Assembly: GCF_026625985.1 (NCBI RefSeq)
Contig: NZ_CP113116.1
Span: 3,782,001 to 3,846,000 of the forward strand
Length of the DNA stretch: 64,000 bases
DNA from: Mycobacterium sp. Aquia_213
Lineage (GTDB): Bacteria; Actinomycetota; Actinomycetes; Mycobacteriales; Mycobacteriaceae
Reading direction: 5' to 3'
In this document: positions 15,295 to 23,115 of the stretch, piece by piece
Layout of the letters: each line of letters starts with the position of its first letter
Position numbering within the stretch: the stretch's first letter is position 1
Notes under the pieces: generated by a model
The model's database searches: none
The model's input: the letters and a program-made list of their open reading frames with translations, nothing else
Told to the model about the DNA's origin: nothing
Translations under genes and position numbers: made by a program

Positions 15295-16233
15295 TCAGCT
15301 GCTGCACTCCGCCTCGGCGAGCCGGACCTCGCCCGATCTGCGCAGTGCCTTTTTCGCCAGCTTCTCCGCGAGACTGCTCGACATGGTCGCGGCCTCACCG
15401 CGGGCCAGTGCCACGGTCGCGACGGCCACCACCACGACGCCGAAGCCCAGCACGACCTTCGCTGTCCCGTTGCAGTCCAGGTACTCACCGAGCACGGCCA
15501 TGCCGAGGATCGAACCGACGACCGGTTTGGCCACCACGGATGTCGGCAGTGAGGCGGTCAGCGAACCGGCACGGAACGACGACTGCTGGAAGATCATGCC
15601 CGCGAGCGCGGCGGCGATCCACGCGTAAAACTCGGGCGCGGTCAACAGCGCACCGACGCCGTCTCCGACAATCACCACCACGGCTTTGGTCAGCACCGCG
15701 AACAGCGCCAGCGACGAACCGGCGACGATGGCCAGCAGCACCGCGGCCACCGCGCCGTGCCACTTCCGCGCGCCCCACAAGCAGAACGCCAGCGCCGGGC
15801 CCATCACCAGGGCCACCACTATCCAGGTTTGCACCGAGCCCCGCGAGGCACCGGGATCCGGATCGCCGACGACGACCACCACGGCCAGCGCGGCGGCCAG
15901 CAGCAGCGCCCACGTCCATTCCCAGCGGGTGACCGAGCGCCGGGTCATGCGTGCGTAGATCGGCAGCGCGAACAGCAGGGCCGTCACCTGCAGCGACGTG
16001 ACCAGCATTACGGAGCCCATGGTCAGCGCGGCGGCCTGCAGCGCGTAGTTGGCGATCGCGCCGCCGGCGCCGAGCCACCACTTGCCGTCGCGCACCGACA
16101 TCCGGAAGAGCTCGAGGTGGCCCACCGGCTTGTCGGTGATCTCCTGCGCTGAACGCTGACGGACGACATTCCCCAGCGCTGACGCGAACGCGGCGAGCAG
16201 GGCGAGAACAACCGCGATATCTGTCTTCTCCAT
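15295..16233 (-). CDS. DMT-type integral membrane protein (Rv2729c-like)
   Basis: A 312-residue protein with about nine or ten hydrophobic helices in the drug/metabolite transporter arrangement, and a charged C-terminal tail (EKLAKKALRRSGEV). It starts MEKTDIAVVLALLAAFASALGNVVRQRSAQ. The next upstream gene is a clear paralogue with the same opening and the motif SFRAG(S/A)LTAS(L/M)PT, so this is a tandem duplication. Substrate and direction are unknown. The ATG at 16233 is preceded by GGAGG. It is followed after 58 bases by the Rv2728c-like gene. Confidence 0.78.
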   Translation of the reverse strand: MEKTDIAVVLALLAAFASALGNVVRQRSAQEITDKPVGHLELFRMSVRDGKWWLGAGGAIANYALQAAALTMGSVMLVTSLQVTALLFALPIYARMTRRSVTRWEWTWALLLAAALAVVVVVGDPDPGASRGSVQTWIVVALVMGPALAFCLWGARKWHGAVAAVLLAIVAGSSLALFAVLTKAVVVIVGDGVGALLTAPEFYAWIAAALAGMIFQQSSFRAGSLTASLPTSVVAKPVVGSILGMAVLGEYLDCNGTAKVVLGFGVVVVAVATVALARGEAATMSSSLAEKLAKKALRRSGEVRLAEAECSS

Positions 16234-16612
16234 CTGCGACCTCCTCCCCGGCGCGCGGCCCCGTGGGCCATCCTCTGCGGTGGGTATTCCCTACCCGTTT
16301 CGGAACCGTTTCCGTCGTGTACGCAGTGAAATCACCCGCGCTACTTCGGAAGAAACGGTCCTGCGCTATACCTAGTTCACGAACCTATGTACCGGCTGTG
16401 GCACCGCTGTGGCTGGCTGGTGACGCCCGATAGGACCGAGAACCCCCAATGGTGTCATAGCCGGACCCCACCCCCGCTATCTTGACGGCACCCCTTTAGC
16501 CCCACAAGTACCAACAACACCAATTGTCTATCACGGTACCGGGCTTCGCGTGGTCGCCCTATGGCCCCGGTAACGGTGGAATCGAACCGTTATCCGGGCC
16601 GGGTAACGGGAT
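16234..16612. other. 379-bp spacer between the two DMT paralogues
   Basis: No gene is supported here. It contains the likely promoter of the downstream DMT gene, a short palindrome GTTC-AC-GAAC at 16375-16384, and the terminator-like hairpin of the upstream paralogue at 16566-16598. The region 16310-16400 is less GC-rich than the flanking genes. Confidence 0.5.
16566..16598 (-). terminator. Hairpin after the second DMT gene
   Basis: CCCGG-TAACGGT pairs with ACCGTTA-T-CCGGG across an 8-base loop: a 12-bp stem with one bulged base, 14 bases past the stop codon of the minus-strand gene at 16613-17515. No T-tract follows. Confidence 0.6.
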
Positions 16613-17515
16613 CTAAGCCGGTTGCTCGGCGGCGCCATCCAGCGCGGCCTCGACGCGTTTGCTGGTTGCGACGGCGTCGACGCGGGCAAGCTCGACGGTG
16701 GCGGCCGCCACCACCATCGCGGCCGCGATCAGGGCGACCATCCCGCCGCGGCCGGTGTTCAGTGTCTCGCCGAGGACGATGACACCCAGCAAAGCCGCCA
16801 CGACGGGCTGGGACACCTGCAAGGTCGGCATCGAAGCGGTCAGCGCGCCGGCCCGGAACGCCGACTGCTCCCACGCGAAACCTCCGAGCGCGACCAGCAG
16901 CCAGGCGTACAACTCCGGGCTGACGAACACCGCCCAGCCGCCTTCGCCGAGCCGATGGACGACTCCCTTGGTGAGCACCGCGAAGATCCCCCAGAGCGAA
17001 CCCGAGACGAAGGCGAACAGCACCGCGGCCAGCGTGCCGCCCCGGACGCGGGCCGCCACGATGGACCCGATCAGCAGCGGCCCCAGCACCGCCACGACGT
17101 AGGCCCAGGTCTGCAGCGACGCGTTCGAATGACCCGACCGCGGGTTGCCGACCGTCACGATCACGCACACCGCGGCGGTCAGCACGGTGGCCCAGATCCA
17201 CTCCCGGCCGGACACCGTGCGCTGGGCCAATCTCGCGCTGATCGGCAACGCGAACAGCAGCGAGAGGACCAGCAACGCCTGCACCAGCAACACCGAGCCC
17301 TGGTCCAGCGCGGCCGCCTGCAAGGCGATGCTCCCGATCAGGATCAGCACGCCCCACCGCCACCGTTGATTGCGGGCCAGCTTGGCGAACAGCTGCATCT
17401 GGCCGAGCGAGGTGTCGGTAATCCGGTGCGTCGCGCGTTGCTGGAGAACGTCGCCGATCGCGACGCACAGCGCGGAACTCAACGCGAGCAGCGCGGCGAT
17501 ATCCACCTTGTCCAT
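16613..17515 (-). CDS. DMT-type integral membrane protein, paralogue
   Basis: A 300-residue protein with about nine or ten membrane helices and a short polar C-terminus (EAALDGAAEQPA). The opening MDKVDIAALLALSSALCVAIGDVLQQRA and the segment QSAFRAGALTASMPTLQVSQPVV parallel the neighbouring gene. M. tuberculosis, as I remember it, has one such gene here, so this is either a lineage-specific copy or one lost in M. tuberculosis. The ATG at 17515 has GGAGAG about ten bases upstream and a 14-bp palindrome (17544-17557) in its promoter. The transported compound is unknown. Confidence 0.78.
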   Translation of the reverse strand: MDKVDIAALLALSSALCVAIGDVLQQRATHRITDTSLGQMQLFAKLARNQRWRWGVLILIGSIALQAAALDQGSVLLVQALLVLSLLFALPISARLAQRTVSGREWIWATVLTAAVCVIVTVGNPRSGHSNASLQTWAYVVAVLGPLLIGSIVAARVRGGTLAAVLFAFVSGSLWGIFAVLTKGVVHRLGEGGWAVFVSPELYAWLLVALGGFAWEQSAFRAGALTASMPTLQVSQPVVAALLGVIVLGETLNTGRGGMVALIAAAMVVAAATVELARVDAVATSKRVEAALDGAAEQPA

Positions 17516-17543
17516 GTGCCGATTCTCTCCGAAGTAGCGGGCG

Positions 17544-17557
17544 GTTCACGAGTGAAC
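17544..17557. promoter_or_regulatory. Perfect palindrome upstream of the DMT paralogue
   Basis: GTTCAC-GA-GTGAAC is a perfect 14-bp palindrome centred 35 bases before the ATG at 17515. A related GTTC-AC-GAAC lies upstream of the other DMT gene. It could be an operator for a shared regulator; no regulator gene is adjacent. Confidence 0.4.
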
Positions 17558-17770
17558 ATGCTGGGTGCACCCACCGTTTCACGGCGGGTCGTTCAGCTGG
17601 CGATCATCAGGTTGCGGCATACGGCCCGCCAAGCTGCTTGAATACTGGTGGAATCGGTGACGGAGCAGCTGTCGATACAGCAGGTCTCCCGACCGTAGAG
17701 GCGCCGCTAAGCGCGGCAGATGCGCGGGTAAGCAAGCGCGCGAAAGGGTGTAGAAGATGGTGACGAGCGC

Positions 17771-19105
17771 ATGACCGACGACGAGTCCCGCCCCAGCGAC
17801 GCGCCCAAGCCGGCACCACGTCCCGGGCCGCGACCGGGTCCCCGTCCCGGGCCGACACCGCGACCCAGCGCGCACCCGGTGGTGTTGCCCCCGACCAGCA
17901 ACCCGCACAAGTACGGACGCGTCGACGACGACGGGACGGTGTGGCTGGTCAGCTCGGCCGGCGAACGCATCATCGGCTCCTGGCAGGCCGGCGACCGTGA
18001 GGCGGCCTTCACCCACTTCGGCAGGCGATTCGAGGACCTGAGCACCGAGGTCACGCTGATGGAGGAGCGGCTGGCCTCCGGGAGCGGCGATGCACGCAAG
18101 ATCAAAGCCAACGCCGCCGCGCTGGCCGAGACGTTGCCGACGGCCTCCGTGCTGGGCGACATCGACGCGCTCGCGGGCCGGCTGACCACCCTGGTCGAGC
18201 ACGCCGACGCCACGGTCGCCGCCGATCGCTCCCGTCGCGACGAGCATCGGGCCGCGCAGACCGCCCGCAAGGAAGCGCTGGCCGCCGAGGCCGAGGATCT
18301 GGCCACCAACTCGACGCACTGGAAGGTCGCCGGGGACCGGATGCGCGAGATTCTCGACGAATGGAAGACGGTCACCGGCCTGGATCGCAAGGTCGACGAC
18401 GCGTTGTGGAAGCGCTATTCCGCGGCGCGCGAGGCGTTCAACCGGCGGCGGGGTTCGCACTTCGCCGAGTTGGACCGCGAGCGCGCGGGCGTGCGGCAGT
18501 CCAAGGAGCGGCTGTGCGAGCGGGCCGAGGAGATGTCCGATTCGACGGACTGGGCCGGCACCAGTGCCGAATTCCGCCAGCTGCTGACCGAATGGAAATC
18601 GGCGGGGCGCGCGACCCGCGAGGTCGACGACGCGCTGTGGAAGCGCTTCAAGGCCGCCCAGGATGCGTTCTTCTCCGCCCGCAATGCCGTGACGGCGGAA
18701 AAGGATGCGGAGTTCGCGGCCAACGCCACCGCCAAGGAGGCGCTGCTGGCCGAAGCCGAGAAGATCGACACCAGCAACCACGAAGCCGCCCGGGCGGCAC
18801 TGCGGTCGATCGCCGACAAGTGGGACGCGATCGGCAAGGTGCCGCGGGAGCGGTCGGCCGACCTGGAGCGGCGGCTGCGCGCCGTCGAGAAGAAGGTGCG
18901 CGACGCCGGGGAGGCAAGTTGGGTCGACCCCGAAGCGCAGGCCCGAGCCGAGCAGTTCGCGACCCGCGCCGAGCATTACGAGCAGCAGGCCCGCAAGGCC
19001 GCGGCGGCCGGCCGGAGCAAGGAAGCTCAGGAGGCGCAAGCCAACGCCGAACAATGGCGGCAGTGGGCCCAAGCCGCCGCTGAGGCGCTGACCCGCAGGT
19101 CCTAG
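17771..19105 (+). CDS. DUF349 helical-repeat protein (Rv2731-like)
   Basis: A 444-residue cytoplasmic protein. A Pro/Arg-rich low-complexity N-terminus (PGPRPGPRPGP, about 14-35) precedes a globular segment and then repeated DUF349 units, each marked by W-(K/E)-x-(A/V)-GR or WKxVTGL and DDALWKR(Y/F)xAAR; two units, near residues 200 and 275, are nearly parallel. The C-terminus is Ala/Glu/Gln-rich and coiled. DUF349 proteins have no settled function; some are linked to DNA damage or ribosome association. The stop overlaps the convergent Rv2732c-like gene by four bases. Confidence 0.82.
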   Translation: MTDDESRPSDAPKPAPRPGPRPGPRPGPTPRPSAHPVVLPPTSNPHKYGRVDDDGTVWLVSSAGERIIGSWQAGDREAAFTHFGRRFEDLSTEVTLMEERLASGSGDARKIKANAAALAETLPTASVLGDIDALAGRLTTLVEHADATVAADRSRRDEHRAAQTARKEALAAEAEDLATNSTHWKVAGDRMREILDEWKTVTGLDRKVDDALWKRYSAAREAFNRRRGSHFAELDRERAGVRQSKERLCERAEEMSDSTDWAGTSAEFRQLLTEWKSAGRATREVDDALWKRFKAAQDAFFSARNAVTAEKDAEFAANATAKEALLAEAEKIDTSNHEAARAALRSIADKWDAIGKVPRERSADLERRLRAVEKKVRDAGEASWVDPEAQARAEQFATRAEHYEQQARKAAAAGRSKEAQEAQANAEQWRQWAQAAAEALTRRS

Positions 19106-19722
19106 CGGCTCTCGGCCTGGTCCGGGGGCGTCTCGGCCCCGGGGTCAGCGGGGGTGTCCTGGTCGCCCAGGGTTTCCAGCAGCGTCCTGGACTGTTGCTC
19201 GGCGCTGATCCGGCGCCGCTGCTCCTCGGCCGCGAGCTGCACGATCGTGCGCGACCACACCACGCGGGCCCAGTGGAACGTCAACAGAATCACGGTGATC
19301 CATGCCACCCACAGCCCGATGCCGGGGCCGGGATGACCGGCGGCCGCGGTCTGGCGTGACCACACCGCCAACAGCCCGGTCGCGCTGGCTATCGACGAGC
19401 CCGCCAGCGCGATCCAGGCCAGCGCCCAGCGGCGGGTCAGCAATGCCAGCATCGAGAATCCGACGCCGAAAACCAGTGCCAGCCAGGCGAAGACCTTCGA
19501 AGGCAGCGACAGCGCGGCCGCACCGGCGCCGTGACTGCTGAACAGCACGTCCCAGCCGCGGACCTGGCCGGTATGCGGCAAGATGAACGATCCCAGCAGC
19601 ACGAACACCAGGATGGCGACGATGAATGCCCTTGGGCCGGGGTCGATTTCGCGTGCGACGCGGCGTTCTGCGGCCTCGATCTCGGCGCGCAGTGCGTCAA
19701 AGTCCGTGTGTTCTTTAGTCAT
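19102..19722 (-). CDS. Membrane protein with coiled ends (Rv2732c-like)
   Basis: A 206-residue protein with a charged N-terminal helix (FDALRAEIEAAERRVAREID), about four membrane helices between residues 32 and 165, and an acidic Gln/Glu-rich C-terminal tail. The ATG at 19722 overlaps the miaB stop (ATGA), which implies translational coupling; an ATG at 19731 is also in frame. Function is unknown. The miaB-Rv2732c pairing is conserved in mycobacteria. Confidence 0.78.
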   Translation of the reverse strand: MTKEHTDFDALRAEIEAAERRVAREIDPGPRAFIVAILVFVLLGSFILPHTGQVRGWDVLFSSHGAGAAALSLPSKVFAWLALVFGVGFSMLALLTRRWALAWIALAGSSIASATGLLAVWSRQTAAAGHPGPGIGLWVAWITVILLTFHWARVVWSRTIVQLAAEEQRRRISAEQQSRTLLETLGDQDTPADPGAETPPDQAESR

Positions 19723-21209
19723 CGGGTACATCCCAGGGGTTCGACTTGTTCAATGGCCGGCCCAATGCCGGGCATGCCCAACCCGATGCCGCGCGGGCGC
19801 CGGCCGGCCGCGTGCGCGTCACCGGCTCTGGTGCGACGGTGGGTCAGGATGCCGGCGTCGGCGATCAGGTGGTGCGGCGCGGCCTCGGTGACCGCAGTGG
19901 TGATGATGTCGCCGGGGCGCACCGAGGCGTCGGCGGTGAAGTGCACCAGCCGGCCGTCGCGCGCCCGCCCCGTCATCCGTGCGGTGCGGGCGTCCTTGCG
20001 GCCCTCGCCGGTGGCGACCAGCAATTCGACGGTCTGGCCGATCAGTTCGCGGTTGCCCTCCAGCGAGATCTGCTCCTGCAGCTCGATCAGCCGCATATAG
20101 CGTTCCTGCACAACGGTTTTCGGTAGCTGCTCGTCGAGTTCCGCGGCGGGGGTGCCGGGTCGCTTGGAGTACTGGAAGGTGAACGCGGCCGCGAACCGGG
20201 CCCGGCGCACCACGTCGAGGGTGGCCGCGAAGTCCTCTTCGGTCTCCCCGGGGAATCCGACGATGAGGTCGGTGGTGATGGCCGCATGCGGCATGGCCGC
20301 CCGCACCCGGTCGATGATGCCGAGGTAGCGCTCGGCGCGATACGAGCGCCGCATCGCCCGCAGCATCCGGTCGGACCCCGACTGCAACGGCATGTGCAGC
20401 GCCGGGCAGACATTCGGCGTCTGCGCCATTGCCTCGATGACATCGTCGGTGAACTCCGCCGGGTGCGGCGAGGTGAACCGCACGCGTTCCAGCCCGTCGA
20501 TGCCGCCACAGGACCGCAGCAGCTCGGCGAAGGCCCCATGGTTACGGGGCAATGCCGGATCGGCGAACGAGACGCCGTAGGCGTTGACGTTCTGCCCCAG
20601 CAGCGTGACTTCCAGCACGCCGTCGGCCACCAGCGATCGCACCTCGGCCAGGATATCTGCCGGGCTGCGGTCGACCTCCTTGCCCCGCAGCGACGGGACA
20701 ATGCAGAACGTGCAGCTGTTGTTGCAACCGACGGAGATGGAAACCCAAGCGGCATAGGCAGATTCGCGGGCGCTGGGCAGCGACGACGGGAACTCCTGGA
20801 GTGCCTCGACGATTTCCACCTGGGCGACTTTGTTGTGCCGGGCCCGGTCGAGCAGGGTGGGCAGCGACCCGATGTTATGCGTACCGAAGACCACATCGAC
20901 CCAGGGCATCTTGCGCAGCAAGGATTCTCGGTCCTTCTGGGCCAGGCAGCCGCCGACCGCGATCTGGAAGTCGGGATTCTCACGCTTGCGCGGGGCCAGA
21001 TGGCTGAGGTTGCCGTAGAGCTTGTTGTCGGCGTTTTCACGCACCGCGCAGGTGTTGAAGACCACCACATCCGCGTCGGCGCCCTCGTCGGCGCGGTGGT
21101 AGCCGGCGGCCTCGAGCAGGCCCGCCAACCGCTCGGAATCGTGGACATTCATCTGACAGCCGTAGGTGCGCACCTGGTAGGTACGCGCCGAAGCCACTGT
21201 CGAAGTCAC
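19719..21209 (-). CDS. miaB: tRNA-2-methylthio-N6-dimethylallyladenosine synthase
   Basis: A 496-residue radical-SAM methylthiotransferase acting on i6A37 of tRNA. The UPF0004 domain has the first cluster motif around YGCQMNVHDSE; the radical-SAM motif is SVGCNNSCTFCIVPSLRG (CxxxCxxC); the C-terminal TRAM domain carries GRKDARTARMTGRARDGRLVHF. It uses the product of MiaA, encoded in this window. The ATG at 21209 gives the family N-terminus. M. tuberculosis has Rv2734 and Rv2735c between miaB and recX; here the gap is 44 bases, so those genes are missing. Confidence 0.95.
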   Translation of the reverse strand: MTSTVASARTYQVRTYGCQMNVHDSERLAGLLEAAGYHRADEGADADVVVFNTCAVRENADNKLYGNLSHLAPRKRENPDFQIAVGGCLAQKDRESLLRKMPWVDVVFGTHNIGSLPTLLDRARHNKVAQVEIVEALQEFPSSLPSARESAYAAWVSISVGCNNSCTFCIVPSLRGKEVDRSPADILAEVRSLVADGVLEVTLLGQNVNAYGVSFADPALPRNHGAFAELLRSCGGIDGLERVRFTSPHPAEFTDDVIEAMAQTPNVCPALHMPLQSGSDRMLRAMRRSYRAERYLGIIDRVRAAMPHAAITTDLIVGFPGETEEDFAATLDVVRRARFAAAFTFQYSKRPGTPAAELDEQLPKTVVQERYMRLIELQEQISLEGNRELIGQTVELLVATGEGRKDARTARMTGRARDGRLVHFTADASVRPGDIITTAVTEAAPHHLIADAGILTHRRTRAGDAHAAGRRPRGIGLGMPGIGPAIEQVEPLGCTR

Positions 21210-21253
21210 GGGGCCATGGTACGGCGACCGGGGCCTACCCCATTAACGCGCAG

Positions 21254-21775
21254 CTAGACGCGGCGGCGTTCCCGTTCGGCGTTCAGCTCGGCGAGGACAA
21301 CCTCGCAGGCCAGGTTCTGGCTGTAGCCACGGCGGGCCAGCATTCCCACCAGCCGGCGAGTGATCCGCGCGTCGTCCCCGCTGAGCGTGTCCCGCCGCAA
21401 CTTGGCCCGCACCAGCTCTTCGGCCCGGTCTCGCTCGGCACCGGCGTCAATGCCGGCCAGTGCCGTGTTGATGAGCTCTTTGTCGACGCCCTTGGTGTGC
21501 AGCTCGGCGGCCAATGCGCGCCTGCTCTTTCCCGCCCTGGTGTGCCGGGACTGCACCCACTGCTGGGCGAAGTCGGCGTCATCCACCAGCCCGACGGCGG
21601 CCAGCCGGTCGAGCACCCGAGCACTGACGTCGTCGGGGTATCCGCGTTTCGCAAGCTGACCGGACAACTCGGCCCGGGTGCGCGACCTCGCGGTGAGCAG
21701 GCGCAGGCACAGTGCCCGCGCCTGCTCTTCGCGGGAGGGCTCAGAAGTCGACGGGTGCGGGCAAGACGTCGTCAT
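21254..21775 (-). CDS. recX: RecA regulatory protein RecX
   Basis: A 173-residue all-helical protein of three RecX three-helix repeats (for example SRAELSGQLAKRGYPDDVSARVLDRLAAVGLVDDADFA). RecX caps RecA filaments and inhibits strand exchange and ATPase. The ATG at 21775 lies inside the end of recA, giving a 35-base overlap in another frame, as in other mycobacteria, so it depends on the recA transcript. Length is normal. Confidence 0.94.
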   Translation of the reverse strand: MTTSCPHPSTSEPSREEQARALCLRLLTARSRTRAELSGQLAKRGYPDDVSARVLDRLAAVGLVDDADFAQQWVQSRHTRAGKSRRALAAELHTKGVDKELINTALAGIDAGAERDRAEELVRAKLRRDTLSGDDARITRRLVGMLARRGYSQNLACEVVLAELNAERERRRV

Positions 21776-22781
21776 CGGTCACCACGGCACCAATGCCCAG
21801 CTTTTCCTTGATCTTCTTTTCGATCTCGTTGGCAACGTCGCCGTTCTCCACCAAGAAGTTGCGGACGTTCTCCTTGCCCTGGCCGAGTTGTTCGCCTTCG
21901 TAGGTGAACCAGGAACCGGACTTGCGAATGAAGCCCTGGTCCACACCCATGTCGATCAGCGAGCCTTCCCTGCTGATGCCACGGCCGTAGAGGATGTCGA
22001 ACTCGGCTTGCTTGAAGGGCGGCGCCACCTTGTTCTTGACGACCTTGACCCGGGTGCGGTTGCCGACCGCGTCGGTGCCGTCCTTGAGCGTCTCGATCCG
22101 GCGCACATCCAGGCGCACGGACGCGTAGAACTTCAACGCCTTTCCACCCGTGGTGGTTTCGGGGCTGCCGAACATCACCCCGATCTTCTCGCGGAGCTGG
22201 TTGATGAAGATCGCCGTGGTTTTTGAATTGCTCAGCGCGCCAGTCATTTTCCGCAGCGCCTGGCTCATCAGCCGGGCCTGCAGGCCGACGTGGCTGTCGC
22301 CCATCTCGCCCTCGAGCTCCGCGCGCGGCACCAGTGCGGCCACCGAGTCGATGACCAGAATGTCCAGGGCGCCGGAGCGGATCAGCATGTCGGCGATCTC
22401 CAGGGCCTGCTCCCCGGTGTCGGGTTGGCTGACCAGCAGGGAATCGGTGTCAACGCCGAGTTTCTTGGCGTAGTCCGGGTCCAGGGCGTGCTCGGCGTCG
22501 ATGAACGCCGCGACGCCGCCGGCCGCCTGGGCATTGGCCACCGCGTGCAGGGCGACGGTTGTCTTACCTGAGGACTCCGGGCCGTAGATCTCCACGACCC
22601 GGCCGCGGGGCAGGCCACCGATGCCCAGGGCCACGTCCAGCGCGATGGATCCGGTCGGAATGATCGAGATCGGCTGACGTGTCTCGTCGCCGAGACGCAT
22701 CACCGAGCCTTTGCCGTAGCTCTTCTCGATCTGGGCCATTGCCAGTTCGAGGGCCTTTTCGCGGTCGGGCGCTTGCGCCAT
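21741..22781 (-). CDS. recA: Recombinase RecA, without intein
   Basis: A 346-residue recombinase. The ATG at 22781 (MAQAPDREKALELAM) has AGGAGAG eight bases upstream; the longer open frame to 22892 runs through the promoter and is rejected. The Walker A motif GPESSGKTT, Walker B region LDILVIDSVAALVP, DNA-binding loop 1 and loop 2 (NQLREKIGVMFGSPETTTGG) are continuous. The intein found in M. tuberculosis RecA is absent: the protein runs uninterrupted through its insertion region near residue 250. Control elements are a PafBC-type promoter (22835-22857) and a LexA box (22885-22900). Confidence 0.98.
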   Translation of the reverse strand: MAQAPDREKALELAMAQIEKSYGKGSVMRLGDETRQPISIIPTGSIALDVALGIGGLPRGRVVEIYGPESSGKTTVALHAVANAQAAGGVAAFIDAEHALDPDYAKKLGVDTDSLLVSQPDTGEQALEIADMLIRSGALDILVIDSVAALVPRAELEGEMGDSHVGLQARLMSQALRKMTGALSNSKTTAIFINQLREKIGVMFGSPETTTGGKALKFYASVRLDVRRIETLKDGTDAVGNRTRVKVVKNKVAPPFKQAEFDILYGRGISREGSLIDMGVDQGFIRKSGSWFTYEGEQLGQGKENVRNFLVENGDVANEIEKKIKEKLGIGAVVTDDDVLPAPVDF

Positions 22782-22834
22782 GGTGTCTCTCCTGTAGTCG
22801 TCGTTCTCTGACCGGTATCGGTCGGTTGGCCGTG

Positions 22835-22857
22835 ACACTAGAGAGACCCACCGACAA
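22835..22857 (-). promoter_or_regulatory. recA RecA-independent (PafBC-type) promoter
   Basis: Minus-strand TTGTCGGTG (22857-22849), eight bases, TAGTGT (22840-22835) match TTGTCRGTG-N8-TANNNT exactly. It lies downstream of the LexA box and about 45 bases before the predicted transcript reaches the recA ATG, so it would fire independently of LexA. Confidence 0.85.
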
Positions 22858-22884
22858 GTCATCGTCGAACGATCCCCACAGTAG

Positions 22885-22900
22885 ACGAACACCTGTTCGA
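22885..22900. promoter_or_regulatory. LexA (SOS) box upstream of recA
   Basis: Minus-strand TCGAAC-AGGT-GTTCGT matches the SOS consensus at 11 of 12 positions. It controls the distal recA promoter. It also lies 30-45 bases from the start of the divergent riboswitch leader, so it might touch that promoter too. Confidence 0.9.
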
Positions 22901-22929
22901 TTCAAGTTCGACACGCCGCGGGAGTTACG

Positions 22930-23096
22930 TGTGGCAATATCGGCTACCGAAAGGGCGCCGACGGGCTGCATGAACTTGAGGAAACCGGTGCGAATCCGGT
23001 GCGGTCCCGCCACTGTGATCGGGCACATCCGAGACCCGAGAGCCAGATACTCACCGCCGGCGCTTCCTCACTAGACGCTGGGGCGGATCTCCCCAG
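22930..23096 (+). ncRNA. Cobalamin (adenosylcobalamin) riboswitch with expression platform
   Basis: The B12 riboswitch core is readable: GAAACCGGTGCGAATCCGGT (P5 region, 22981-23000), GCGGTCCCGCCACTGTGATC (23000-23020), and the B12-box side GAGAGCCAGATACTCACCGCC (about 23038-23058). Downstream, CCGGCG (23057-23062) can pair with CGCTGG (23076-23081) to form a P13-like hairpin whose loop holds TTCCTCA (23064-23070), fully complementary to TGAGGAA in the core (22977-22983). A competing hairpin CTGGGG/CCCCAG (23078-23083 with 23091-23096) shares bases with that stem and abuts the ribosome site of the FhuF-like gene. The aptamer is seen directly; the switching model is inference. Confidence 0.93.
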
Positions 23097-23115
23097 AGAG
23101 GCTGGATGCGCACGC

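Noticed and set aside
17579..19072. A 497-residue minus-strand frame opposite the DUF349 gene
   Set aside because: It is a Leu/Gly/Arg-rich shadow of a GC-rich coding strand with no domain; the DUF349 repeats on the plus strand are real.
21741..22892. Longer RecA starting at 22892
   Set aside because: The extension runs through the LexA box and PafBC promoter; the conserved MAQAPDREKALEL with a ribosome site starts at 22781.
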